Origin: Candidatus Sordicultor aquaticus
Lineage (GTDB): Bacteria; Atribacterota; Atribacteria; Atribacterales; Caldatribacteriaceae
Direction: 5' to 3'
DNA length: 5,386 nt
NCBI GenBank assembly: GCA_018056825.1
Contig: JAGPEW010000068.1
Location: 1-5,386, forward strand
Of the stretch, positions 1 to 5,386 are shown one piece after another. Numbering within the stretch: the first letter of the stretch is position 1; the number at the start of each line of letters is the position of its first letter. The notes beneath the pieces are model-generated. The model worked only from the letters and a program-made list of their open reading frames with translations. It had not been told where the DNA came from and searched no databases. Made by a program: the position numbers and the translations under genes.

Positions 1-28
1 CTACATCTCCCACTATTAAAAACCGCAA
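1..28 (-). CDS. ymdB: Start of a YmdB-family metallophosphoesterase gene (partial, clipped by the window edge)
   Basis: Only nine codons are visible, reading M-R-F-L-I-V-G-D-V from a TTG start at 28..26. The tenth codon begins with G. The pattern of a short hydrophobic strand followed by G-D-[IV] is how YmdB-family (TIGR00282) calcineurin-like phosphoesterases begin, with the Asp as a metal ligand. A good Shine-Dalgarno GGAGG lies 8 bases upstream, and the gene begins 14 bp after the rny stop. In Bacillus, ymdB directly follows rny, and YmdB is a cytoplasmic cyclic-nucleotide phosphodiesterase reported to affect RNase Y-linked regulation. The call rests on nine residues plus gene order, so the identity is likely but not proven. 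An ATG at 36..34, in another frame, is too close to the ribosome site to be preferred. Confidence 0.7.
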
Positions 29-36
29 AGTTCATT

Positions 37-41
37 CCTCC
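37..41 (-). promoter_or_regulatory. Ribosome binding site of the ymdB-like gene
   Basis: The minus strand reads GGAGG here, 8 bases before the TTG at 28..26. This spacing selects the TTG frame (M-R-F-L-I-V-G-D-V) over the nearer ATG at 36..34, which would be only one base from the motif. The site lies just past the rny stop codon (45..43). Confidence 0.7.
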
Positions 42-42
42 A

Positions 43-1572
43 TTATTTAGCGTATTCTACAGCTCTAGTCTCTCGAATTACCGTTATTTTAATCTGCCCG
101 GGATATTCCAGCTCTTTTTCTATTTTACGAGCTATATCATAAGCCAGCTTCATTGCTTGAGCATCATCGATTCTATCGGGCTTCACTATAATTCTAATTT
201 CCCTTCCCGCCTGAATGGCATAAGACTTTTCCACTCCTTCAAAAGCATCAGCAATTTTCTCTAATCTCTCTAGACGCCGGATATAAGATTCTAAACTTTC
301 TCTCCTTGCTCCTGGTCGAGAAGCCGATATAGCATCGGCAGCTTGCACTAAAACTGCTTCCACAGTTTGAGCTTCTATTTCTCCATGGTGTGCTTCAATG
401 GCATGCACCACTTCTTTCCTCTCCCCATAGCGAGCAGCCAGTTCTGCTCCGATTTTAGCATGAGGCCCCTCTATTTCATGATCTAGCGCTTTACCTATAT
501 CATGTAAAAGACCAGCTCTCTTAGCCAAAGTAGTATCCACTCTCAGCTCGCTAGCCATTAAGCTAGCAAAATAAGCTACTTCTTTAGAGTGTTGTAAAAC
601 GTTCTGTCCATAGCTGGTTCTAAAATATAATTTACCCAGAAGTTTTACCAACTCATTATTAACATTCTTTACTCCAGCATCAAAAAGAGCTTGCTCTCCT
701 TCTTGAATTATTTTTTCTTCTACTTGCGATTTTGCTTTTTCCACTAATTCTTCTATCCTTGCCGGGTGAATACGGCCGTCAACAATTAACTTTTCTAAAG
801 CTAAACGGGCTACCTCTCTTCTTATAGGGTCAAAAGAAGAGATAAGCACTGCTTCAGGAGTATCATCGATAATTAAATCCACTCCAGTGATTATTTCAAA
901 AGTTCTAATGTTACGTCCTTCTCTTCCTATAATTCTTCCCTTCATTTCATCACTGGGTAAATTAACCACCGATACGGTATTTTCCACAGTAAAATCAGCA
1001 GCATAACGTTGGATAGCTTGAACCACAACATTTTGAGCTACTCTTTCCGCTTCTCTTTTAGCTCGCTCTTCTGCTTCCTTAACTTTCAGCCCTACTTCAT
1101 AGTCCAGAGTTTTTTCCACTCGCCCCAATAACTCCTGACGAGCTTCTTCCAGAGAAAGATTAGCAATTCGAGACAGCTCCTGTATCTCTTGAGCTTTCAT
1201 AATTTCCAGTGCTCCTCTTTCTTTTTCTATCTCTTCTTGTCGTTTACGCAACAGGTTTTCCGTCTTCTCTGCTTGCTCCAATTTCCGTTCTAGCATTTCT
1301 TCCCGGCGCAAAATCCGGGACTCAAAACTCTGGAGTTCTTTCCTCTTCCTCTGTATTTCCTCTTCTAAAGATTTCTTCTCTTCTAAAACTTCTTCCTTAG
1401 CTGAAATTAGAGCTTCTTTTTTAAAAGTTTCCAATTGAGCAAGTGTTTCTTCTCTCACTTTTTCTATTTCTTCTCGAGCACCTTTTCTTTCCTTCTGAAG
1501 CTGAAGGTTTAAGAAACTAAATCCCGCCGCTAATCCTACAGCTATTCCTATCAATATATATATAGACTCCAT
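43..1572 (-). CDS. rny: Ribonuclease Y
   Basis: RNase Y is a membrane-anchored endoribonuclease that starts mRNA turnover and processing in many bacteria lacking RNase E. This 509-residue protein is full length for the family (about 520 in Bacillus subtilis). An N-terminal membrane segment spans about residues 4-22. A long Glu/Lys/Arg-rich coiled coil runs to about residue 190. A KH RNA-binding domain follows, with its signature G-R-I-I-G-R-E-G-R-N at 212-221. The HD phosphohydrolase domain carries the catalytic metal-binding H357-D358 within L-L-H-D-I-G-K-A. The conserved C-terminal region reaches the stop. The ATG start is supported by an AAGGGGTGA ribosome site 9 bases upstream and places the membrane anchor at the very N-terminus. 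It follows recX after 82 bp and is followed by a ymdB-like gene, an arrangement known from Firmicutes. No key residue appears missing. Confidence 0.97.
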   Translation of the reverse strand: MESIYILIGIAVGLAAGFSFLNLQLQKERKGAREEIEKVREETLAQLETFKKEALISAKEEVLEEKKSLEEEIQRKRKELQSFESRILRREEMLERKLEQAEKTENLLRKRQEEIEKERGALEIMKAQEIQELSRIANLSLEEARQELLGRVEKTLDYEVGLKVKEAEERAKREAERVAQNVVVQAIQRYAADFTVENTVSVVNLPSDEMKGRIIGREGRNIRTFEIITGVDLIIDDTPEAVLISSFDPIRREVARLALEKLIVDGRIHPARIEELVEKAKSQVEEKIIQEGEQALFDAGVKNVNNELVKLLGKLYFRTSYGQNVLQHSKEVAYFASLMASELRVDTTLAKRAGLLHDIGKALDHEIEGPHAKIGAELAARYGERKEVVHAIEAHHGEIEAQTVEAVLVQAADAISASRPGARRESLESYIRRLERLEKIADAFEGVEKSYAIQAGREIRIIVKPDRIDDAQAMKLAYDIARKIEKELEYPGQIKITVIRETRAVEYAK

Positions 1573-1654
1573 ATTCTGGATTCACCCCTTATTCACTTTT
1601 CAATGTGCGAATTACATAGGTAAAAACTAATTTTAGCTGCACCCGAGGACCAAG
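1573..1654 (-). other. recX-rny intergenic spacer (82 bp)
   Basis: This is the only sizeable non-coding stretch in the window. It contains the rny ribosome site near its 3' end. A short AT-only inverted repeat (TAAAA/TTTTA around 1621-1635) is too weak and lacks the GC stem of an intrinsic terminator. A TATGTA hexamer at 1619..1614 resembles a -10 box but has no -35 partner at 16-18 bases. It may hold a minor promoter or RNA processing site, but nothing here is firm. Confidence 0.5.
1582..1590 (-). promoter_or_regulatory. Ribosome binding site of rny
   Basis: The minus strand reads AAGGGGTGA, one mismatch from the AAGGAGGTGA-type consensus core, 9 bases before the ATG at 1572. It fixes the rny start ahead of the membrane anchor. 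Confidence 0.75.
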
Positions 1655-2086
1655 TCAATACTCTTCCCCATACCAGGCTTGTTCTATTACTTCCCAGGAA
1701 AAGCCCCGGCGAAGGAGACGGTTATTAATTTCATCTTTTTCTTTCCCTTTATCCCGCCACTCTCGAATCAACTTTTGAGCATCTTTTATTTCTTCTTCCC
1801 TAGGGAAAAATTCCCGCAGAGAATCAAGAAGGGAAGGAGGAACGCCTCGTCGGTGTAACTCCTCCGCTAAAGCTCGAAAGCCTCGAGGATTCAATTTCCT
1901 TCTTTCTTCTATGTAAACTTTCACAAATTCTTCATCACTTAAATAGCTCCGCTCTTCCAAAAACTGAAGAGTTTTTTCTATTTCTTCTTCCGGAAAACCA
2001 TCTCGAGCTAATTTCTGGTAAAGTTCATCTCGGGTATGCATCTTTCGATTAAGATAGCGAAAACTCTGTTGAACTATGTCCTTCAC
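1655..2086 (-). CDS. recX: Regulatory protein RecX
   Basis: RecX binds RecA filaments and modulates their growth, usually as an inhibitor. The 143-residue protein is small, close to the compact Gram-negative forms and well short of the roughly 264-residue Bacillus RecX. It is highly charged and predicted all-helical, with tandem three-helix modules. The first covers about residues 5-45 (R-Y-L-N-R-K...T-R-D-E-L). The family pattern Y-L-S-D-E-E-F is at 48-54, followed by R-R-K-L-N-P-R-G at 62-69 and E-E-L-H-R-R-G-V at 75-82. The GTG start overlaps the recA stop as GTGA. In frame, a TAA lies two codons upstream (2092..2090), so no earlier start exists, and the next Met (residue 16) would cut the first helix. 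No Shine-Dalgarno site is visible, so translation probably depends on ribosomes finishing recA. Position right after recA supports the role. Confidence 0.93.
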   Translation of the reverse strand: MKDIVQQSFRYLNRKMHTRDELYQKLARDGFPEEEIEKTLQFLEERSYLSDEEFVKVYIEERRKLNPRGFRALAEELHRRGVPPSLLDSLREFFPREEEIKDAQKLIREWRDKGKEKDEINNRLLRRGFSWEVIEQAWYGEEY

Positions 2087-3111
2087 GAGTTAAAAGCCAC
2101 TGTCGGTTTAATTCCCATTTTAGAAAGAGCGGAAAGAAGAATTTCTTCAGCTATTTCCGGATTTTCCTTAAGGAATTGCCGAGCGTTATCTCTACCTTGA
2201 CCTAACCGATATTCCCCAAAAGAAAACCAGCTCCCCGATTTCTTAATTACTCCCGTTGTGTCTCCTAGGTTTAATATTTCTCCTTCCCGGGATATCCCCT
2301 CACCATAAATCAACTCTAATTCTGCTTCTTTAAAGGGAGAAGCTACTTTATTCTTAACCACCTTAACCCTGGTTAAAGCGCCTATTGTTTCTTCTCCTAA
2401 TTTCAAATAATCTTTCCTTCTTACATCTAATCGGACACTAGCATAAAATTTGAGAGCCCTCCCTCCGGGAGTGGTTTCTGAAGGCCCATAACTCATAGCG
2501 ATTTTTTCCCGGAGCTGGTTAACAAAAATAGCCACAGTTTTGGTTTTGCTGATATAAGCAGTTAACCTTCTCAGTGCCTGCGACATTAGACGAGCCTGTA
2601 AGCCAATGTAAGAATCAGACATACTCCCCTCTAATTCCATCTGAGGAACCAAAGCAGCCACTGAATCGAGCACTACCATATCCACCCCTCCGGTGCGCAC
2701 TAAAGCATCTACTATATCTAAAGCCTCTTCCGCGCTTCCCGGTTGAGAAATTAATAGCTTATCAATCTGCACTCCAATTTTACTGGCATAAGCAGGGTCT
2801 AAGGCATGTTCAGTATCCACAAAAGCAGCTATCCCTCCTTGTTTTTGAGCCTCAGCAATGGCATGCAAAGCAATGGTAGTTTTACCCGAAGCTTCGGGAC
2901 CAAAAATTTCTACTACTCTTCCTCGAGGAAATCCTCCTACTCCTAAAGCAACATTAAGAAGGATAGAACCAGTTTTTATTACTTCTACATCAGCAGTCAA
3001 AACATCCTGAGACAAATACATTATAGCCCCTTTGCCATACTTTTTTTCTATAGAGTTTATAGCTTGTTTAATCATATCCTCTCTCAAATTTGGAGAATCT
3101 TTCTCACTCAC
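2083..3111 (-). CDS. recA: Recombinase RecA
   Basis: RecA is the ATP-dependent strand-exchange protein of homologous recombination and the co-protease that triggers the SOS response. It acts in the cytoplasm as a filament on single-stranded DNA. The 342-residue protein is near full length (Escherichia coli 353). Walker A is G-P-E-A-S-G-K-T-T at 71-79. The catalytic Glu is E101 in D-T-E-H-A-L-D-P. Walker B ends at D149 in V-V-L-D-S. The allosteric Gln is Q199 in V-N-Q-L-R-E-K-I, and E-T-T-P-G-G-R-A-L-K-F lies at 212-222. Loop L1 (G-S-M-S-D-S-Y-I-G, 162-170) and loop L2 (A-M-S-Y-G-P-S-E, 205-212) differ from the common consensus. The C-terminus ends K-P-T-V-A-F-N-S without the acidic tail of the E. 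coli protein. The GTG start has a GAGGTG ribosome site 7 bases upstream and overlaps the thpR stop as GTGA. recX follows with another 4-base overlap. Confidence 0.98.
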   Translation of the reverse strand: MSEKDSPNLREDMIKQAINSIEKKYGKGAIMYLSQDVLTADVEVIKTGSILLNVALGVGGFPRGRVVEIFGPEASGKTTIALHAIAEAQKQGGIAAFVDTEHALDPAYASKIGVQIDKLLISQPGSAEEALDIVDALVRTGGVDMVVLDSVAALVPQMELEGSMSDSYIGLQARLMSQALRRLTAYISKTKTVAIFVNQLREKIAMSYGPSETTPGGRALKFYASVRLDVRRKDYLKLGEETIGALTRVKVVKNKVASPFKEAELELIYGEGISREGEILNLGDTTGVIKKSGSWFSFGEYRLGQGRDNARQFLKENPEIAEEILLSALSKMGIKPTVAFNS

Positions 3112-3680
3112 TTTTCTTCACCTCTTCTAAACTGAAAAACCCCCAATTCCTGGTAAATCGAACCTTGAGGAGTTAAAGTACTTTGGTAAAAAACTATTTT
3201 TTTAATGGCCGTAGGAAAGTTAATATTATCCTCCCCTAGAGAAGAAAGAGTAAAAGGAGAGCGAAAACGAGCCAGAGTAATATGAGGAGAAAACTCTCTT
3301 TCCTCTCTTTCCCATCCTTTTTTAATTATTCCTTCTTCTACTTCTCCCCTTATTTCCTTTATCTTCTCTTCTCCTGCCTCGTCCATTCCTATCCATATCA
3401 CTCGAGCCCGGTGAAGAGAAGGGAAAGCTCCCCATCTCTCTAAAGTTACCGGAAAGGCAGTGAATCTTCTGCTTACTTCTCCTAACAATTTATTCATTTC
3501 CTCTATTTGAGCCGCCACAAAAGCAGGAAAAAAATGGAGAGTAATATGAAGCTGTTCCTTTTTAACCCATTTAGCTTCGGGATAGTGCTTTTTTTCTTTT
3601 TTAATTAATTCTTCCAAGAAATCCTGAGCCTCAGGAAGAAGGTCTAAAGCCACAAAACTTCTAATGGTAGCTGAACTCAT
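3108..3680 (-). CDS. thpR: RNA 2',3'-cyclic phosphodiesterase / 2'-5' RNA ligase family protein
   Basis: ThpR (LigT) proteins hydrolyse RNA 2',3'-cyclic phosphates to 2'-phosphates and can ligate tRNA halves through a 2'-5' bond in vitro; the cellular role is unclear. The 190-residue length is normal. The two catalytic H-x-T motifs of the 2H phosphoesterase superfamily are both intact: H45-I-T47 in Q-L-H-I-T-L, and H133-I-T135 in S-P-H-I-T-L-A-R-F. The N-terminal R-S-F-V-A-L-D-L strand is typical. The ATG start has a GAAGGAG site 10 bases upstream and overlaps the end of cinA by 20 bases. Its stop overlaps the recA start by 4 bases, so it is very likely co-translated with both. cinA-ligT-recA order is known from Deinococcus radiodurans, so the placement is not unique. 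The family call is secure, the physiological substrate is not. Confidence 0.94.
   Translation of the reverse strand: MSSATIRSFVALDLLPEAQDFLEELIKKEKKHYPEAKWVKKEQLHITLHFFPAFVAAQIEEMNKLLGEVSRRFTAFPVTLERWGAFPSLHRARVIWIGMDEAGEEKIKEIRGEVEEGIIKKGWEREEREFSPHITLARFRSPFTLSSLGEDNINFPTAIKKIVFYQSTLTPQGSIYQELGVFQFRRGEEK
3119..3124 (-). promoter_or_regulatory. Ribosome binding site of recA
   Basis: The minus strand reads GAGGTG inside the 3' end of thpR, 7 bases before the GTG at 3111. It supports the GTG start over the internal ATG at residue 13. Confidence 0.75.
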
Positions 3681-4926
3681 AACTAAATTTCTCCTTCAAA
3701 TATTGAAAAACCATCACCAGAGCGGATTGAGAGGCAAATCTCTTATTCATCAACCTATCTCCCGAAAAATGAAACTCTTGCACTCTCACCCCTTCTTCAC
3801 TAGATAGACCAATATAAACCAATCCCACCGGTTTTTCTTCGCTTCCCCCTCCCGGGCCTGCGATACCAGTAATTCCGAGACCTAAGTCTACTTTTCCCCT
3901 CCGGCGTACTCCGCAAGCTAAAAAGTAAGCTGTCTCTCTACTCACCGCTCCCTTTTCCTTTAAAATTCCCTCTGGAACACCTAAATCTTCTTTTTTAGCC
4001 TCGTTACTATATACCACATATCCTCGCTCAAACACTTGAGAGCTACCTTCGATATCTGTTATTCGATTAGCTACCAACCCTCCCGTACAAGATTCTGCCA
4101 AAGCCAGCTTTAGACCTTTTTCTCTCATCATCTTTTCTACTGCCTCTTCTAAAGTGTCACCATAAGGGGTAAAAAAGTATTTATCCAGGTGGTGAGCTAC
4201 CTCATTTAAAAAACTAAGAGCAGCCTCTTTTTCTTCCAGAGAAAAGTGAGAACTATAAACATAGAGCCATACTTCCCCGTAGTTGGGAAGAAAAGCCAAA
4301 TTAAAAGAAGAAGGAAGATGAGAAAGAAAAGGTTTTATTTCCTCAGCTAGGTTAGATTCTCCAATGCCACAAAATTTGAAAACAGGAGAACGATAAAAAT
4401 ATTCCTCTTCTTGAGGAAGGTTTTTCTCTATCACGCTCCAGAAAAATTCGGCCTCTCGAGGAACACCGGGAATAACAAAGATATTTTTTTCCCCCACTTG
4501 AAGTTTAAAACCAGGAGCCGTTCCTCGTTCGTTATAAAGTATTTCTGCTCCTTGAGGGATAAAAGCCTGCCTTTTATTATTCTCTGGAGGTTCAATATTC
4601 CTCAGCTTCCGATAAAAAAACTGAATTCTATTCCAAGCTTCAGAGTCAAGAACCAAATTCTTACCCAAGGCTTGAGCTATTGCCTCCCGAGTTAAATCAT
4701 CCTCGGTAGGGCCTAAACCCCCTGATACAATTACCAGCTTCACTTCTTCTTCTCTTAGGAGAAAATGCAAGGCATCCACTATCTTTTCTATCTGGTCAGG
4801 TACAAAAAGAATAAATTGCGGCAATATTCCTTTGTCCACCAGCTTTTGAGCCAAAAAATAAGCATTATAGTCTCTAACTAATCCAGTTAATAGCTCTGTT
4901 CCTATACCTAGAATAGCAGCTTTCAA
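3661..4926 (-). CDS. cinA: CinA-family protein (MoCF-like domain plus PncC nicotinamide-nucleotide amidase domain)
   Basis: The 421-residue protein has the full two-domain CinA build. The N-terminal half is a molybdopterin-binding-like (MoCF_biosynth, COG1058) domain with G-T-E-L-L-T-G at 9-15 and the hallmark G-G-L-G-P-T-E-D-D at 69-77; in characterised homologues it has ADP-ribose pyrophosphatase activity. The C-terminal third is a PncC (COG1546) domain with A-E-S-C-T-G-G at 277-283 and G-I-T-G-I-A-G-P-G-G-G at 351-361, which deamidates nicotinamide mononucleotide in NAD recycling. Both motif sets are intact, so a bifunctional NAD-metabolite repair enzyme is likely. The TTG start gives the family's usual M-K-A-x-I-L-x-I-G-T-E beginning and has an AAAGGAG site 7 bases upstream. 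The start overlaps the rimO stop as TTGA. cinA is classically linked to recA, and in pneumococcus it is competence-induced; nothing visible here shows competence control. Confidence 0.96.
   Translation of the reverse strand: MKAAILGIGTELLTGLVRDYNAYFLAQKLVDKGILPQFILFVPDQIEKIVDALHFLLREEEVKLVIVSGGLGPTEDDLTREAIAQALGKNLVLDSEAWNRIQFFYRKLRNIEPPENNKRQAFIPQGAEILYNERGTAPGFKLQVGEKNIFVIPGVPREAEFFWSVIEKNLPQEEEYFYRSPVFKFCGIGESNLAEEIKPFLSHLPSSFNLAFLPNYGEVWLYVYSSHFSLEEKEAALSFLNEVAHHLDKYFFTPYGDTLEEAVEKMMREKGLKLALAESCTGGLVANRITDIEGSSQVFERGYVVYSNEAKKEDLGVPEGILKEKGAVSRETAYFLACGVRRRGKVDLGLGITGIAGPGGGSEEKPVGLVYIGLSSEEGVRVQEFHFSGDRLMNKRFASQSALVMVFQYLKEKFSYEFSYH
3691..3697 (-). promoter_or_regulatory. Ribosome binding site of thpR
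   Basis: GAAGGAG on the minus strand, 10 bases before the ATG at 3680 and inside the cinA coding region. It supports a thpR start within the 3' end of cinA. Confidence 0.7.
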
Positions 4927-5386
4927 ATTTTTTCTCCTTTCAATTCATAACTACTACTTTTAGTAACTCTAACCTTTACTATTTCTCCTCTTTTTAATCT
5001 ATCACCTCGGGAGCTAAAACTTATTTTCCCATCTACCTCTGGAGCATCTCCATAAGTTCTTCCCCAAGAATGAGTAACCCCCTTTTTTAAGGAAACTTCA
5101 TCCACTATTGCTTCTAATTCCTGACCTACTAAAGAATTATGAAACTCTCGCATTACTTTTTCTTGCACTTCCATTAGCATCTGATAACGCTCCTTCTTCA
5201 CTTTCTCCTCCACTTTAGGGTAAAGCAAAGCTGAAGGCGCATCGGGTGATTCAGAATAAATAAAAGCTCCCATTCGCTCAAAGCGAAAATCTTTTACAAA
5301 ATCGATTAAGCGTTGAAAAGCTTTCTCATCTTCCCCTGGGAATCCTACTAAAAAAGTAGTCCGTAGAAATATACTAGGGACATTTT
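4923..5386 (-). CDS. rimO: Ribosomal protein S12 methylthiotransferase RimO, C-terminal part (5' end outside window)
   Basis: RimO is a radical-SAM iron-sulfur enzyme that adds a methylthio group to the conserved aspartate of ribosomal protein S12. About 153 C-terminal codons are visible. The open frame continues to the window edge, well upstream of the internal ATG at 5273. Those upstream codons read L-R-T-T-F-L-V-G-F-P-G-E, a conserved stretch of the MiaB/RimO radical-SAM barrel, followed by F-E-R-M-G-A-F-I-Y-S. The C-terminal TRAM domain (about the last 70 residues) contains S-W-G-R-T-Y-G-D-A-P-E-V-D-G, which favours RimO over the tRNA-modifying relatives MiaB and MtaB. The N-terminal domain and the CxxxCxxC cluster motif lie outside the window. 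The stop overlaps the cinA start by 4 bases, so the two genes are probably co-translated. Confidence 0.93.
   Translation of the reverse strand, partial: NVPSIFLRTTFLVGFPGEDEKAFQRLIDFVKDFRFERMGAFIYSESPDAPSALLYPKVEEKVKKERYQMLMEVQEKVMREFHNSLVGQELEAIVDEVSLKKGVTHSWGRTYGDAPEVDGKISFSSRGDRLKRGEIVKVRVTKSSSYELKGEKI
4934..4940 (-). promoter_or_regulatory. Ribosome binding site of cinA
   Basis: AAAGGAG on the minus strand, 7 bases before the TTG at 4926 and inside the last codons of rimO. This decides the TTG start of cinA. Confidence 0.8.

Noticed and set aside
34..36. ATG on the minus strand just after the rny stop as the start of the next gene
   Set aside because: It lies one base from GGAGG, too close for initiation. 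Its frame (M-N-F-A-V-F-N-S-G) resembles no family I know, while the TTG frame matches YmdB.
1209..1400. Plus-strand open frame of 63 codons with a hydrophobic, Leu/Ser-rich product
   Set aside because: It lies antisense to the RNase Y coiled coil, whose Glu/Lys codons read as Leu/Ser/Phe on the other strand. It has no family resemblance.
1621..1635. Inverted repeat TAAAA/TTTTA after recX as a terminator
   Set aside because: The five-pair, AT-only stem is too weak and lacks a GC core, so it does not qualify as an intrinsic terminator.
2574..2879. Plus-strand open frame of 101 codons
   Set aside because: It lies wholly antisense to the conserved core of recA and its product has no recognisable motif; a shadow of the real gene.
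3020..3025. TATAAT on the minus strand inside the start of recA
   Set aside because: No -35-like hexamer lies at a suitable distance, and the bases encode the conserved G-A-I-M-Y segment of RecA.
4411..4695. Plus-strand open frame of 94 codons
   Set aside because: It lies antisense to the first domain of cinA, with no motif and no promoter context.
4864..4890. TATAAT on the minus strand (4869..4864) with TTAACT upstream, as a promoter inside cinA
   Set aside because: The spacer is only 15 bases and the -35 match is weak. The TATAAT arises from Tyr-Asn codons in a conserved part of cinA.
4923..5273. A separate 116-residue protein starting at the ATG at 5273
   Set aside because: The frame stays open to the window edge and the upstream codons encode a conserved RimO segment, so the ATG is internal to rimO.

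Overview
The window is a tightly packed, one-directional gene cluster. Every supportable gene is on the minus strand, so transcription runs from high to low coordinates. In transcription order it holds: the 3' part of rimO (ribosomal protein S12 methylthiotransferase), cinA (MoCF-like domain plus NMN-deamidase-like domain), thpR (2H RNA phosphodiesterase / 2'-5' RNA ligase family), recA, recX, rny (ribonuclease Y), and the first nine codons of a gene that looks like ymdB (metallophosphoesterase).

The layout is operon-like. rimO/cinA, thpR/recA and recA/recX each overlap by 4 bases (TTGA, GTGA, GTGA). cinA/thpR overlap by 20 bases. The only real gap is 82 bp between recX and rny, and rny to ymdB is 14 bp. 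I see no canonical terminator. Four of the six visible start codons are not ATG: TTG for cinA and ymdB, GTG for recA and recX.

Functionally, the recombinase RecA sits with its modulator RecX and with the usual RecA-linked gene cinA. The RNA-related genes rimO, thpR, rny and ymdB flank this core. Such neighbourhoods are known from Gram-positive and several deep-branching, often thermophilic, bacterial lineages. RNase Y argues against a typical enterobacterium. The low-to-moderate GC, purine-rich coding strand and Glu/Lys-rich proteins suggest a Firmicutes-like or other deep-branching, possibly thermophilic, bacterium. The phylum cannot be fixed from the sequence alone.

This is a core housekeeping region. 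I found no mobile element, CRISPR array, RNA gene or undescribed system. The points worth a second look are departures from the usual pattern: no pgsA between rimO and cinA, unusual residues in the RecA DNA-binding loops, no visible SOS box or private promoter for recA, recX without a Shine-Dalgarno site, and a clipped TTG-start gene at the window edge.
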